This document shows positions 42,415-50,842 of a stretch of 64,000 nt of DNA, piece after piece. The DNA is from Burkholderia cepacia (lineage in GTDB: Bacteria; Pseudomonadota; Gammaproteobacteria; Burkholderiales; Burkholderiaceae). A program made the position numbers and the translations under genes. The stretch is from assembly GCF_001718835.1 (NCBI RefSeq), contig NZ_CP013443.1, forward strand, positions 868,001 to 932,000, read 5' to 3'. Positions within the stretch are counted from its first letter, which is position 1. Each line of letters starts with the position of its first letter. Under the pieces are notes generated by a model that saw only the letters and a list, made by a program, of their open reading frames with translations, was not told where the DNA came from and did no database searches.

Positions 42415-43757
42415 ACGTCGACCTGGACCGCTTGAGGGAGGAGCGTCTTCGCTCGATCGACACCAAGGAAAACAGCATTCCGTTTTTGCGTCGAGGCATT
42501 CGGCGCTACAAGCAGTTGTCGACCACGAATTCCCAGTGGAAGGTGTTCGGCTATTTCCTCGAGCGCTTCTTTAGCCGCGGGCGGTCCGCAATCGCTTCGA
42601 GACTGATGAAGCTCCGCTCCTGGTCACGCCGGGGGGGCGGCTGGCTGCTTGGTGGCGATCGCGAGGACGCGTTGACCTATGCGATTCGTATCACGGGCGG
42701 TCTGGGCGACGCGCTGATCATCGCGCGCCTTGCGCGCGATCTGCAGGCCGAGTTGGGCCCGGTGCCGTTCGATGTCTATTTTCAGTCGCCGGAAACTGTC
42801 GAGCCCTTCTTCCGGGCGATTCCGGGTTTTCGTGGATGCACCGACATCGATGCTTTTCCCGCAGCCGTTGCTCAGTATAGCTTCGTATTGCTAGCCAATC
42901 AGTTCGTCACGTTTTCCAAAGAGCATCTGAAGTCGCAGCTCCTGTCGCGAAAGGCGCCGAAAGTGCTCGAGCTTGTCGCGCATACGGAGCGCGCGCGAAA
43001 GTCGATCGAGATGTACATTGCGGTGCATCCCGCGCTCGACGGCGCGTTCGCCGACATCGTGGCGCCGCAAGGGCGCAAGCGCCATACATACCTGCACGAC
43101 ATGATCGGGTTGTGCTACCGCGGGGATGCGCTGGATATCCCCGTCGATCCGCAATTGCCGCCGCAACTCGGGCTCGACGTCGGCAAATACATTACCGTGC
43201 ACGACGGATGGGACACCAAGGCCAGGCTGATGTCCGATCGCCCGATGAAGGCATTGCCGCAACAGACCTGGAAAGAGATCGTCGCCGAAATCAAGGCGAA
43301 GCGTCCGGATATTCAGATCGTGCAGCTTGGCGGCGCGACCGGTGGCGATATCGAGGGTGTCGACGTCAACCTCAAGAAGAAACTGACATTCTTGCAGTCG
43401 GTATCGGTTCTTTCGGAGAGCCTGCTTCATATCGATACGGAGTCGGGGCTCGTGCACGTCGCTGCATCATTGGGTGTGCGAAGCGTCGTCGCTTTCGGGC
43501 CGACCAATGTGGACTGGTTTTGCTATCCGCAAAACGTGAATGTCAGGCCGAAGCTTTGCGGCAATTGCTGGTGGGTCACCGATAGCTGGCTGGACGTCTG
43601 TGCCGCTGGTCATCCGGTACCGGTTTGTACGAGCCGAGACAGTATTTCTCCTGCCGAGATTGCCAGCCGGGCACTCGAAGCGATCGATCTGAACGCGCGC
43701 TATGTCTCGGGTTGCGAGAAGGCGGGCAGTGTTGCAGGGGCAATTCGTGCATTCTGA
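42411..43757 (+). CDS. GT9-like (heptosyltransferase-type) glycosyltransferase, paralogue A
   Basis: 448 residues. The core contains IRITGGLGDALIIARLARDLQ (the GDxL region of GT9 enzymes, about 93-113), then YITVHDGWDTKARL, IQIVQLGGATGG and HIDTESGLVHVAASLGVRSVVAFGPTNVDW, the GT9 sugar-nucleotide site. A Cys-rich tail CGNCWWVTDSWLDVCAAGH follows. An N-terminal extension of about 80 residues, not typical of heptosyltransferases, precedes the core. A clear paralogue lies at 46206-47609. Donor and acceptor are unknown; a heptose donor fits the neighbouring genes. The start overlaps wzt by 4 bp. Confidence 0.75.
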   Translation: MNVDLDRLREERLRSIDTKENSIPFLRRGIRRYKQLSTTNSQWKVFGYFLERFFSRGRSAIASRLMKLRSWSRRGGGWLLGGDREDALTYAIRITGGLGDALIIARLARDLQAELGPVPFDVYFQSPETVEPFFRAIPGFRGCTDIDAFPAAVAQYSFVLLANQFVTFSKEHLKSQLLSRKAPKVLELVAHTERARKSIEMYIAVHPALDGAFADIVAPQGRKRHTYLHDMIGLCYRGDALDIPVDPQLPPQLGLDVGKYITVHDGWDTKARLMSDRPMKALPQQTWKEIVAEIKAKRPDIQIVQLGGATGGDIEGVDVNLKKKLTFLQSVSVLSESLLHIDTESGLVHVAASLGVRSVVAFGPTNVDWFCYPQNVNVRPKLCGNCWWVTDSWLDVCAAGHPVPVCTSRDSISPAEIASRALEAIDLNARYVSGCEKAGSVAGAIRAF

Positions 43758-44976
43758 CAATCAGGCCGTTTTGGGCAGCAAGCGCAATGACGACATCGAA
43801 ATCTTGCGCGGTGTCGCTATCGTCTTCGTGTTTATCGAGCATCTCCTGGCCGTCTGGGATCTGCCTCGTGTGCACAGCTTTTCCAGCGGCTACTTTTCCT
43901 TCTGGGGAGGGGTGGATCTGTTTTTCGCCATCTCCGGCTACGTCATTGCGCACTCCATTTTACGCAACTTGGCTGCGTTATCGGGAACCGCCGAGAAGGT
44001 AAAGGCGCTGGTTGAATTCTGGATTCGCCGCGCCTGGCGCCTCTGGCCCGCTGCCTGGTTCTGGCTTCTGGTGCCGTTCGTCGCGATGATGATCTTCGAT
44101 CCGCATTATCGGGGTGGAGAAGCACTGCGTGCCAACTGTGCGAGCGTGATCGGTTCCGTGCTCAACGTGACCAATATCCAGGTATGGCGCTCGAAAGCAG
44201 GATTGGGCATGCAGAATGAATTCTGGAGCCAGTATTGGAGCTTGTCTCTGGAGGAGCAGTTTTATCTCGTCGCGGCGCCCTTGTTGCTGTTCGTTTCGCG
44301 GCGTTGGGTTGTCGCGCTGATGATAGCGCTTGTCGTGGCGCAGGTTTTCTTCGCTCGAGTGGCGAATTCGAGCGACCTGTCGTGGTTTGTCCGTAGCGAT
44401 GCGTTTGCCTGGGGCGTGCTGATCGCAATTCTCTGGAATGGCAATCTCGACAAGGCGCTCATCGAGCCGACATTTTTGCGCAAGCGTCACTATGCATGGC
44501 TGTTGCTCGGAGTCATGCTGACCGCGATTTCGGCGACGCAGTTGCTGTATTCGGTGCCGTTCGACGTGTCGATCATAGCCTTGGCCTCTGGCGCCCTGGT
44601 TTTCGTCGCAAGCTTCGACAAAGGCTATCTCGGTGTCGGTGGCGTCTTGGGCCGTGTCATGTCGTGGGTCGGGGATCGTTCTTATGCGATCTACCTCGTG
44701 CACGGGGTGGTGATCGGAGTGGGACTTCGTGTCGGGCCACTTGCTCATCTGGATCGGCAAAATGTCGCGGATCTCTGCGTGATCACGGTGGCGCTCATCG
44801 TGGTCACGCTCATCCTGTCCGAGTTGTCGTATCGATTCATCGAAGTTCCTGCCCGCCTTCATGGGCGCAAGCTGGCACAAGCCTATCACGCAACGTGTGA
44901 CGGAGCCGCAGCGCGTGCGACGGATGCATATGCGGGGTGCCAGTATTCACCTTCGGGGGAGCAGGTGTCCGGTTGA
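43747..44976 (+). CDS. OafA/YrhL-type acyltransferase (Acyl_transf_3)
   Basis: 409-residue inner-membrane protein with about ten hydrophobic helices. EILRGVAIVFVFIEHLLAVWD near the N-terminus holds the family Arg and His, and GGVDLFFAISGYVIAHSI and WSLSLEEQFYLVAAPLLL are diagnostic blocks. It likely adds an acetyl or other acyl group to the O-polysaccharide. I chose the GTG at 43747, which overlaps the upstream stop by 11 bp and follows AGGGG; the frame is open to an ATG at 43702. C-terminal about 30 residues are polar and extra. Confidence 0.85.
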   Translation: MHSDNQAVLGSKRNDDIEILRGVAIVFVFIEHLLAVWDLPRVHSFSSGYFSFWGGVDLFFAISGYVIAHSILRNLAALSGTAEKVKALVEFWIRRAWRLWPAAWFWLLVPFVAMMIFDPHYRGGEALRANCASVIGSVLNVTNIQVWRSKAGLGMQNEFWSQYWSLSLEEQFYLVAAPLLLFVSRRWVVALMIALVVAQVFFARVANSSDLSWFVRSDAFAWGVLIAILWNGNLDKALIEPTFLRKRHYAWLLLGVMLTAISATQLLYSVPFDVSIIALASGALVFVASFDKGYLGVGGVLGRVMSWVGDRSYAIYLVHGVVIGVGLRVGPLAHLDRQNVADLCVITVALIVVTLILSELSYRFIEVPARLHGRKLAQAYHATCDGAAARATDAYAGCQYSPSGEQVSG

Positions 44977-45051
44977 TCCGTGCAAGCATGGCGTGCCCGG
45001 ACATCCTTTTTTGATTTCTGATCGCAAGAATTTCTCAAGACCTGATTACAG

Positions 45052-45981
45052 ATGGCTGCTCATTCCCTCTCTTCCGCCAATGTTATTGTCGCGGGCGACG
45101 CGATGCTGGACCGGTACTGGTTCGGCGACAGTACACGGATTTCTCCCGAAGCGCCGGTGCCGGTTGTGCACGTCCAATCGGTGCGAGAGACGCCTGGCGG
45201 TGCTGCGAACGTTGCCCTCAACGTAGTTGGCCTCGGGGGGCGCTCCACTTTGCTGTCGGTAGTTGGCGATGATCACGACGGGCAAACGTTACAAAGGCTG
45301 CTTGAAGACAGCAACGTGCAATGCGCGCTGTTGCGCGACAAATCGCTACCGACGATCGTCAAGCTGCGCCTCGTGGCGCGCAACCAGCAAGTGGTTCGGG
45401 CCGATTTCGAGAAGCGTCCGGATCACGAGATACTGCTGCCGCTGGTGGACATGTTTTGCGACCGGCTTCCCTCGGCGAACGCTGTCGTCTTTTCCGATTA
45501 CGGTAAAGGCGGGCTGTCGCACCTGCGGACGATGATGGAGTGCGCGATCAAGACCAAGGTTGCCATTCTGATCGATCCGAAAGGGTCGGACTATTCCGCT
45601 TATCGCGGCGCCACGGCGGTTACGCCGAACCGTGAGGAATTTGCCACGGTGGCCGGGCGCTGGGTCGACGAGGCAGATTTCGAGCGTCGGGCTTTCGCGC
45701 TTCGCGACGAACTGGAATTGCAGAGCCTGCTCGTCACGCGTTCGGAAGAGGGAATGAGCCTGTTTCTCGAGGGGCGGCATATCCATATCCCGACGCAGGC
45801 GCGAGAAGTTTTCGATGTCTCCGGTGCGGGCGATACGGTGATCGCCACGATGGCTGCAGCACTCGGAAGCGGACTCGATATCGAGGCCGCTGCGCGTCTG
45901 GCAAATGCCGCGGCAGGGATTGTCGTCGGGAAATTCGGTACCACCCCGATTTCGGTCGACGAATTGACGCGGCATGTCTGA
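45052..45981 (+). CDS. D-glycero-beta-D-manno-heptose-7-phosphate kinase, HldE domain 1-like
   Basis: 309-residue PfkB-family kinase. VAGDAMLDRYWFGDSTRISPEAPVPVVHV opens it, matching RfaE domain I. GGAANVALNVVGLGG and the C-terminal DVSGAGDTVIATMAAAL (catalytic Asp and anion hole) are typical. It would phosphorylate C1 of heptose-7-phosphate. No nucleotidylyltransferase domain follows, so it is the single-domain form. With the GmhB-like gene at 39758 it forms part of a second heptose pathway within the O-antigen locus. Confidence 0.87.
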   Translation: MAAHSLSSANVIVAGDAMLDRYWFGDSTRISPEAPVPVVHVQSVRETPGGAANVALNVVGLGGRSTLLSVVGDDHDGQTLQRLLEDSNVQCALLRDKSLPTIVKLRLVARNQQVVRADFEKRPDHEILLPLVDMFCDRLPSANAVVFSDYGKGGLSHLRTMMECAIKTKVAILIDPKGSDYSAYRGATAVTPNREEFATVAGRWVDEADFERRAFALRDELELQSLLVTRSEEGMSLFLEGRHIHIPTQAREVFDVSGAGDTVIATMAAALGSGLDIEAAARLANAAAGIVVGKFGTTPISVDELTRHV

Positions 45982-45985
45982 ATGC

Positions 45986-46144
45986 ATGATCGTGACACAG
46001 GGTGCCGGCTTCATTGGCAGCAGTGATCACGTGATTGTGGAGGTCGGCATCGCGGCGTACCTGCCGGTGTGGATGATCCAGGCGGGAATGAGGCTTGATA
46101 TTGGGTTTTGCTGGTGTTGGACCGCATGCGGCTTCGTGATTTGA
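45986..46144 (+). pseudogene. Remnant of an NAD-dependent sugar epimerase gene (HldD-like start)
   Basis: Directly after the heptose kinase stop, ATG at 45986 encodes MIVTQGAGFIGSS, a near-copy of the Rossmann start of extended SDR epimerases (MIVTGGAGFIGSN type). The frame then loses similarity and stops at 46144. In heptose loci this position is where hldD (ADP-heptose 6-epimerase) often follows the kinase gene. It is probably the decayed 5' end of such a gene; which epimerase it was cannot be told from 13 residues. Confidence 0.5.
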
Positions 46145-46205
46145 GCTGCCTTCGAGTTTTATGAAGATCAGTTGGCGTGGATATTCATGTGTGGAAGAGG
46201 GTCTG

Positions 46206-47609
46206 ATGCGTGATGTGAGGCGTGAGAAAATTAATCGCGTGCGCACTGTCGACTTGCGAGAGGGGGGTAATCCCTTTTTTCGCCGCTTGACGCAGCGGTA
46301 CCACGATTTTCGGTGCTTTTATCCGGCTCCAATCGTTTTTGCATATCTGGCAAAGCACGGGGCGGTATTTTTTGCCAAACTTGCTTATTGTCGGATTATT
46401 GAGTCCATGAAAATGATGATGTTTGGACGAGGACGGAAGTTGTTCCCGAGAGAGGCGGAAGTCGACGCTTTGGTCGATCAGATCGCTGTGCGATTGCAGG
46501 AAGCCGGCAGCAGCGGCGGGCTTGCCGCCCGCCGGATGATCTATTCCATTCGAATTACAGGCGGGCTTGGTGACGCCCTTATCATCGCGCGACTGATACG
46601 TGATTTGCAGCGTCTGCTTGATAATGGGGCACAGTTTGACGTTTATTTTCAGTCGCCGCAAGTTATCGAGCCATTTTTTTCCGTTATTCCGGGTTTCCGC
46701 GAATGCATCCACGCGGCGTCTTTTCATTTGACTGCCCCGTATTACACGTTTTCCTTGCTAGCTAACCAGTTCGTGACCTTTGTTGATGAATATATGGATC
46801 ATCAATTCCTGATTCGGAATGAGCCGAAGGTCATCAGGTTGTTGGGGAACGTCAACTCTGTTCGCAAGGATATCGATAAGTACATCGCTGCGCATCCAAC
46901 GCTGGACGGCGCATTTGCGGATCTGGCCGTTCGCGGTGGTCACAAGCGTTATACCTATCTCCACGAGATGATGGGGATCCCATATGGTGGAGACCGCCTG
47001 CCGCTTGCTGTCGATGCAGCGGTGCCGGTGCGCCACGGTTTGCAATCAGGACGGTACATTACCGTGCACGACGGCTGGGACAACAATTTCAAGCTGGCAA
47101 CCCATCGTCCCACCAAGGCGTTGCCAATGCAGACGTGGATCGATGCGGTCCGTCACATCAAGGCGGCTCGCCCAGATCTGACGATCGTGCAGTTGGGTGG
47201 CAGGGTTGGTTCGGATATTCCGGGCGTCGATCTCAATCTAAGAAAGAAGCTGAGTTTTCAGGAGTCCACGTCGATTCTTGCGAATTCAGCGTTGCATCTG
47301 GACAGTGAGTCGGGGTTGGTACACCTCGGTGCAACACTCGGCGTCAAGAGCGTGGTGATGTTCGGGCCGACCAACGTAGAGTGGTTCGGTTACCCGCAAA
47401 ATGCAAACATCAAACCGAAGGAATGCGGCAATTGCTGGTGGTCGACGGACACATGGATGGATATCTGTCCTGCCGGCTATGAGAAGCCCATCTGTACCGG
47501 GAGTATCGATGCACGAGATATTGTCGATTCGGCATTGGCGCTGCTCGCTGCAGCAGATTCGAATCCCTCTCCTGCAAGCGACGTTACCGAACCGGTATCC
47601 GGCAGTTAA
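46206..47609 (+). CDS. GT9-like glycosyltransferase, paralogue B
   Basis: 467 residues, homologous throughout to the protein at 42411-43757: IRITGGLGDALIIARLIRDLQ, DVYFQSPQVIEPFF, SLLANQFVTF, YITVHDGWDNNFKL, HLDSESGLVHLGATLGVKSVVMFGPTN and CGNCWWSTDTWMDICPAGY all match. I chose the ATG at 46206 because it aligns with the start of the paralogue and follows GAAGAGGG; the frame is open to 46161. Its base composition is lower in GC than that of paralogue A, so this is probably an old duplication or separate acquisition and not a recent copy. It probably adds a different linkage of the same sugar. Confidence 0.75.
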   Translation: MRDVRREKINRVRTVDLREGGNPFFRRLTQRYHDFRCFYPAPIVFAYLAKHGAVFFAKLAYCRIIESMKMMMFGRGRKLFPREAEVDALVDQIAVRLQEAGSSGGLAARRMIYSIRITGGLGDALIIARLIRDLQRLLDNGAQFDVYFQSPQVIEPFFSVIPGFRECIHAASFHLTAPYYTFSLLANQFVTFVDEYMDHQFLIRNEPKVIRLLGNVNSVRKDIDKYIAAHPTLDGAFADLAVRGGHKRYTYLHEMMGIPYGGDRLPLAVDAAVPVRHGLQSGRYITVHDGWDNNFKLATHRPTKALPMQTWIDAVRHIKAARPDLTIVQLGGRVGSDIPGVDLNLRKKLSFQESTSILANSALHLDSESGLVHLGATLGVKSVVMFGPTNVEWFGYPQNANIKPKECGNCWWSTDTWMDICPAGYEKPICTGSIDARDIVDSALALLAAADSNPSPASDVTEPVSGS

Positions 47610-48000
47610 TCGGCGCAGGTTTGTACCCATGCCGGTGCTGCGACCCGGCGAGACCTGCATGGGTTGACCGCCTGAGGCCGACACCTTGGCCCGAGTCTGC
47701 GACCGATGATGATCGCAACAGTCATCTGGTTTTCTTTTAATCCGCGAATCGACGTTTCATTGCATCGCGGCATCCGGACAACAAGTTCACCTAGCAAGAA
47801 ATGTGCATCGATCATGGAGTGTCGCCCGCGACCACAGTGTCATGCTCGTCATATCCGGGCCGTTTCAATGCCCGGGCAGATCCATTCCGTTGCTGCGGGT
47901 CGGTGAGGTTACAATTGGCGCGAGCGCTCTGCGTGGCACACGAAAAGAATTCGTGTGCCGATACTTCATCCACCCACGCCAGCGCGCAATCGAACCCTGC
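47610..48000. other. Intergenic region with an inverted repeat
   Basis: 391 bp. ACCCATGC (47625-47632) and GCATGGGT (47657-47664) could form a hairpin shortly after the GT9 gene, but no T-run follows. No gene was found; the frame open to 47803 ahead of the next gene has no ribosome-binding site. The end of this gap roughly marks the return to normal GC content. Confidence 0.4.
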
Positions 48001-48846
48001 ATGAATCTGACAAGCGCGTCGTCCTCGCACGCCCATGGACTTTCGGTTTCCATCGTCGTCTATCACCCCGATGTTGCACTGCTCGCGCAGACGCTGAGCA
48101 GCCTGAGCGCGGCATGCGCGCGCTTGCGCGCTGCCTTGCCCGGATATCCGGTCGAGTTGTTCCTGGTCGACAACGGCGGTCTGGACGACATGCGGGTTGT
48201 AACGGATCGACTTGCGGGCCAAGGCATCGATTGCCGGGTGCTGACGGGGCACGGCAACGTCGGGTACGGGCGTGGCCACAATCTTGCGATCGACCAGGCG
48301 GCGCACCGCTTCCATCTAATATTGAATCCTGACATCGATCTGGACGAACAGGCGCTGGTTGCGGCGCGCGATTTCTTCGAGGAACGCCCTGCGGTCGGTC
48401 TGCTGGCGCCCTGGATAGGCGACGAAACCGGCAATCAGCAGTATCTCTGCCGCCGTTATCCGGCGCTGCTCGACCTATTCGTTCGCGGTTTCCTGCCCTC
48501 GGGCCTCCGGCAACTGTTCGCCGAGCGTCTCGCCCGGTACGAAATGCGCGATGTCATTGACGGAACGTCCGTCGTCTGGAACCCCCCGATCATTAGCGGC
48601 TGCTTTATGCTGTTTCGCACCGACGTGCTGAAGCGCCTACAAGGATTCGACCCGCGCTACTTTCTCTATTTCGAGGATTACGATCTGAGCTTGCGCGCGC
48701 ATGACGTCGCGCAGGTCGCTTATGTCCCGTCGGTGCGCGTGACCCATCACGGCGGCGGTGCGTCACGCAAAGGCTTCGCGCACATCCGCATGTTCGCAGC
48801 ATCGGCTTTCAAGTTCTACAATCGCTTCGGCTGGAGGTGGTTGTGA
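48001..48846 (+). CDS. GT2-family glycosyltransferase, rhamnosyltransferase type (WbiF-like)
   Basis: 281 residues. LSVSIVVYHPDVALLAQTLSSL opens a GT-A fold, GNVGYGRGHNLAID and LILNPDIDLDE give the donor site with a DxD-like motif, and ISGCFMLFRTDVLKRLQGFDPRYFLYFEDYDLSLR holds the acceptor-side acidic motif. This layout is typical of rhamnosyltransferases (WbbL/RfbN type). It likely adds L-rhamnose from the rml genes to lipid-linked O-unit. Its stop overlaps the next GTG start by 4 bp. Confidence 0.85.
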   Translation: MNLTSASSSHAHGLSVSIVVYHPDVALLAQTLSSLSAACARLRAALPGYPVELFLVDNGGLDDMRVVTDRLAGQGIDCRVLTGHGNVGYGRGHNLAIDQAAHRFHLILNPDIDLDEQALVAARDFFEERPAVGLLAPWIGDETGNQQYLCRRYPALLDLFVRGFLPSGLRQLFAERLARYEMRDVIDGTSVVWNPPIISGCFMLFRTDVLKRLQGFDPRYFLYFEDYDLSLRAHDVAQVAYVPSVRVTHHGGGASRKGFAHIRMFAASAFKFYNRFGWRWL

Positions 48847-49808
48847 GCGACATCGTCGTCAGCGGCGCCAACGGTTTTGTCGGCCGCGCAGTCTGCCGGC
48901 TTGCGCTTGCGGCCGGACATACCGTGACGGCACTCGTGCGCCGGCCTGGCGGATGCGTCGCGGGCGTGCATGAATGGGTACACGACGCGCCCGATTTTGA
49001 CGGGATCGCCGATGCGTGGCCTCCGGGACTCGATGCGGATTGCGTAATCCATTTGGGCGCGCGCGTGCACGTGATGCGCGACGAGTCGCCGGATCCCGAC
49101 GCCGCGTTCGATGCCACCAATGTCGCCGGCACGCTGCGCCTCGCGCGGGCGGCTCGTGCGAAAGGCGTGCGGCGTTTCGTATATGTGAGCAGCATCAAGG
49201 CGATTGGCGAGGGCGACGGCGGCGTGCCGCTCGCGGAAGATATCGCGCCCAGCCCGCAGGATGCATACGGGCGGTCGAAGCTGCGTGCCGAGCGCGAGCT
49301 CGCGCAATTCGGCGAGGCCGACGGTCTCGAGGTCGTGATCGTTCGCCCGCCGCTGGTCTACGGGCCGGGAGTGCGCGCGAATTTCCTGCGGATGATGGAG
49401 GCAGTATCGGGAGGGGTGCCGCTTCCGCTCGGAGCGATCCCTGCCCGCCGCAGCCTAGTCTTCGTCGACAATCTCGCGGATGCGCTGCTGCACTGCGCGT
49501 CTGACCCTCGGGCGGCGCACGGCTGTTTCCACGTCGCCGATGACGACGCGCCGACGGTGACGGACCTGCTGCGCATGCTCGGCGATGCGCTCGGCAAGCC
49601 TGCGCGGCTCTTCCGGGTTCCGGCCGGTGTGCTGAGCGCGATGGGCAAGCTGACCGGCCGTAGCGCAGCGATCGACCGCCTGACGGGCAGCCTGCAACTC
49701 GATACGAGCCGGATCAAGCGCGTGATCGGCTGGGCGCCTCCCTATTCGATCCGACAGGGTCTCGAAGCGACGGCAGCGTGGTATCGTTCGCGCGACACTC
49801 GACAATAG
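48843..49808 (+). CDS. NAD-dependent sugar epimerase/reductase (WbiG-like)
   Basis: 321-residue extended SDR. VSGANGFVGRAV binds NAD(P) at about 6-17. The active site includes YVSSIKAIGEG and AYGRSKLRAERELAQ (YxxxK). LVYGPGVRANFLRMM and SLVFVDNLADALLHC are typical of UDP-sugar 4-epimerases/4-reductases of O-antigen loci. The GTG at 48843 overlaps the previous stop (GTGA). With the WbpM-type dehydratase downstream it could make UDP-N-acetyl-fucosamine/quinovosamine-type sugars; this is inference. Confidence 0.82.
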   Translation: MSDIVVSGANGFVGRAVCRLALAAGHTVTALVRRPGGCVAGVHEWVHDAPDFDGIADAWPPGLDADCVIHLGARVHVMRDESPDPDAAFDATNVAGTLRLARAARAKGVRRFVYVSSIKAIGEGDGGVPLAEDIAPSPQDAYGRSKLRAERELAQFGEADGLEVVIVRPPLVYGPGVRANFLRMMEAVSGGVPLPLGAIPARRSLVFVDNLADALLHCASDPRAAHGCFHVADDDAPTVTDLLRMLGDALGKPARLFRVPAGVLSAMGKLTGRSAAIDRLTGSLQLDTSRIKRVIGWAPPYSIRQGLEATAAWYRSRDTRQ

Positions 49809-49813
49809 GCAAG

Positions 49814-50830
49814 ATGCAATTCGCTATGACCACATGGCTGATCGCAGCTGCGGTCGCGCTGGCCGCAGCCGTCGCGACGACGACGATCCTGCGTATGCTG
49901 CTCGCGACCGGACTCGCATGGCGCCTTGCCACCGATATTCCGAACGACCGTTCGCTTCACGCGCTCCCAACCCCCCGAGTCGGCGGCTGGGGTGTCGTGC
50001 CAGTGTGCGTCATCGTGCTGCTGTGGCTCTCGCCGAGGATGTGGCTGATTGCCGCCGCCGCTGCAGGCCTTGCGGCGCTGTCCCAGATCGACGACCGGCG
50101 CGGACTGCCAGTGCGCGTGCGCTTCGCGGCGCATCTTGCGGCAGTCGTTGCGCTGTTGGCCGTCTATCCGGCCGCCGCACCCTGGTGGCTGCTCGCCGGC
50201 GTGGGACTCGCGATGGTCTGGCTGACGAACCTGTACAACTTCATGGATGGCGCCGACGGGCTCGCGGGCGGCATGGCGCTGTTCGGCTTCGGCGCATATG
50301 CCGCCGCGGCGCTGGGAGGGGCGCATCCGTCTCCTGACCTTGTCACGGGGGGGGCGGCGGTCGCCGGCGCGGCACTGGGCTTTCTTCTGCTCAATTTTCA
50401 CCCGGCGAGGCTGTTCCTCGGTGACGCGGGCTCGATTCCGCTCGGATTCATGGCCGGCGCGTTCGGCTATTGGGGGTGGCGCAACGGGATCTGGCCCCTC
50501 TGGTTTCCTGCGCTTGTGTTCGCCCCCTTTATTGCTGACGCGTCTGTAACACTTTTGAGACGTCTGTTACGCGGAGAAAAGTTCTGGCAAGCGCACCGGG
50601 AGCATTATTACCAAAAAATGGTGCGTTCGGGCATCGATCATGGACGTACTGCCATTTACTGGTACCTCATCATGCTCACGGGCATAATTGTTGCCGTGTG
50701 GGCACTGAGTCGTTCCGAGTTGCAGCAGTGGTTGCTGTTTGTCGCGTGGTATGGCGTCCTGGCGTGTATCGGAATCGCAATCGACACGCGCTGGCACAGG
50801 GTTCAGAAGGTCACCGAAAACAATTCTTGA
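49814..50830 (+). CDS. Undecaprenyl-phosphate sugar-1-phosphate transferase, WecA/WbpL type (WbiH-like)
   Basis: 338 residues with about ten hydrophobic helices. The conserved loops are DIPNDRSLHALPTPRVGG (substrate loop), TNLYNFMDGADGLAGG (catalytic NxxDGxDG) and RLFLGDAGSIPLGF, with HREHYYQKMV near the C-terminus. It starts O-unit synthesis by moving a HexNAc-1-phosphate onto undecaprenyl phosphate. I took the ATG at 49814, 5 bp after the upstream stop; MTTW at 49826 is an alternative. Confidence 0.9.
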   Translation: MQFAMTTWLIAAAVALAAAVATTTILRMLLATGLAWRLATDIPNDRSLHALPTPRVGGWGVVPVCVIVLLWLSPRMWLIAAAAAGLAALSQIDDRRGLPVRVRFAAHLAAVVALLAVYPAAAPWWLLAGVGLAMVWLTNLYNFMDGADGLAGGMALFGFGAYAAAALGGAHPSPDLVTGGAAVAGAALGFLLLNFHPARLFLGDAGSIPLGFMAGAFGYWGWRNGIWPLWFPALVFAPFIADASVTLLRRLLRGEKFWQAHREHYYQKMVRSGIDHGRTAIYWYLIMLTGIIVAVWALSRSELQQWLLFVAWYGVLACIGIAIDTRWHRVQKVTENNS

Positions 50831-50842
50831 GGTCTCCCGCCG

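Noticed and set aside
47625..47664. ACCCATGC/GCATGGGT hairpin as a terminator
   Set aside because: Spacer of 24 bases and no T-run; kept only as a remark.
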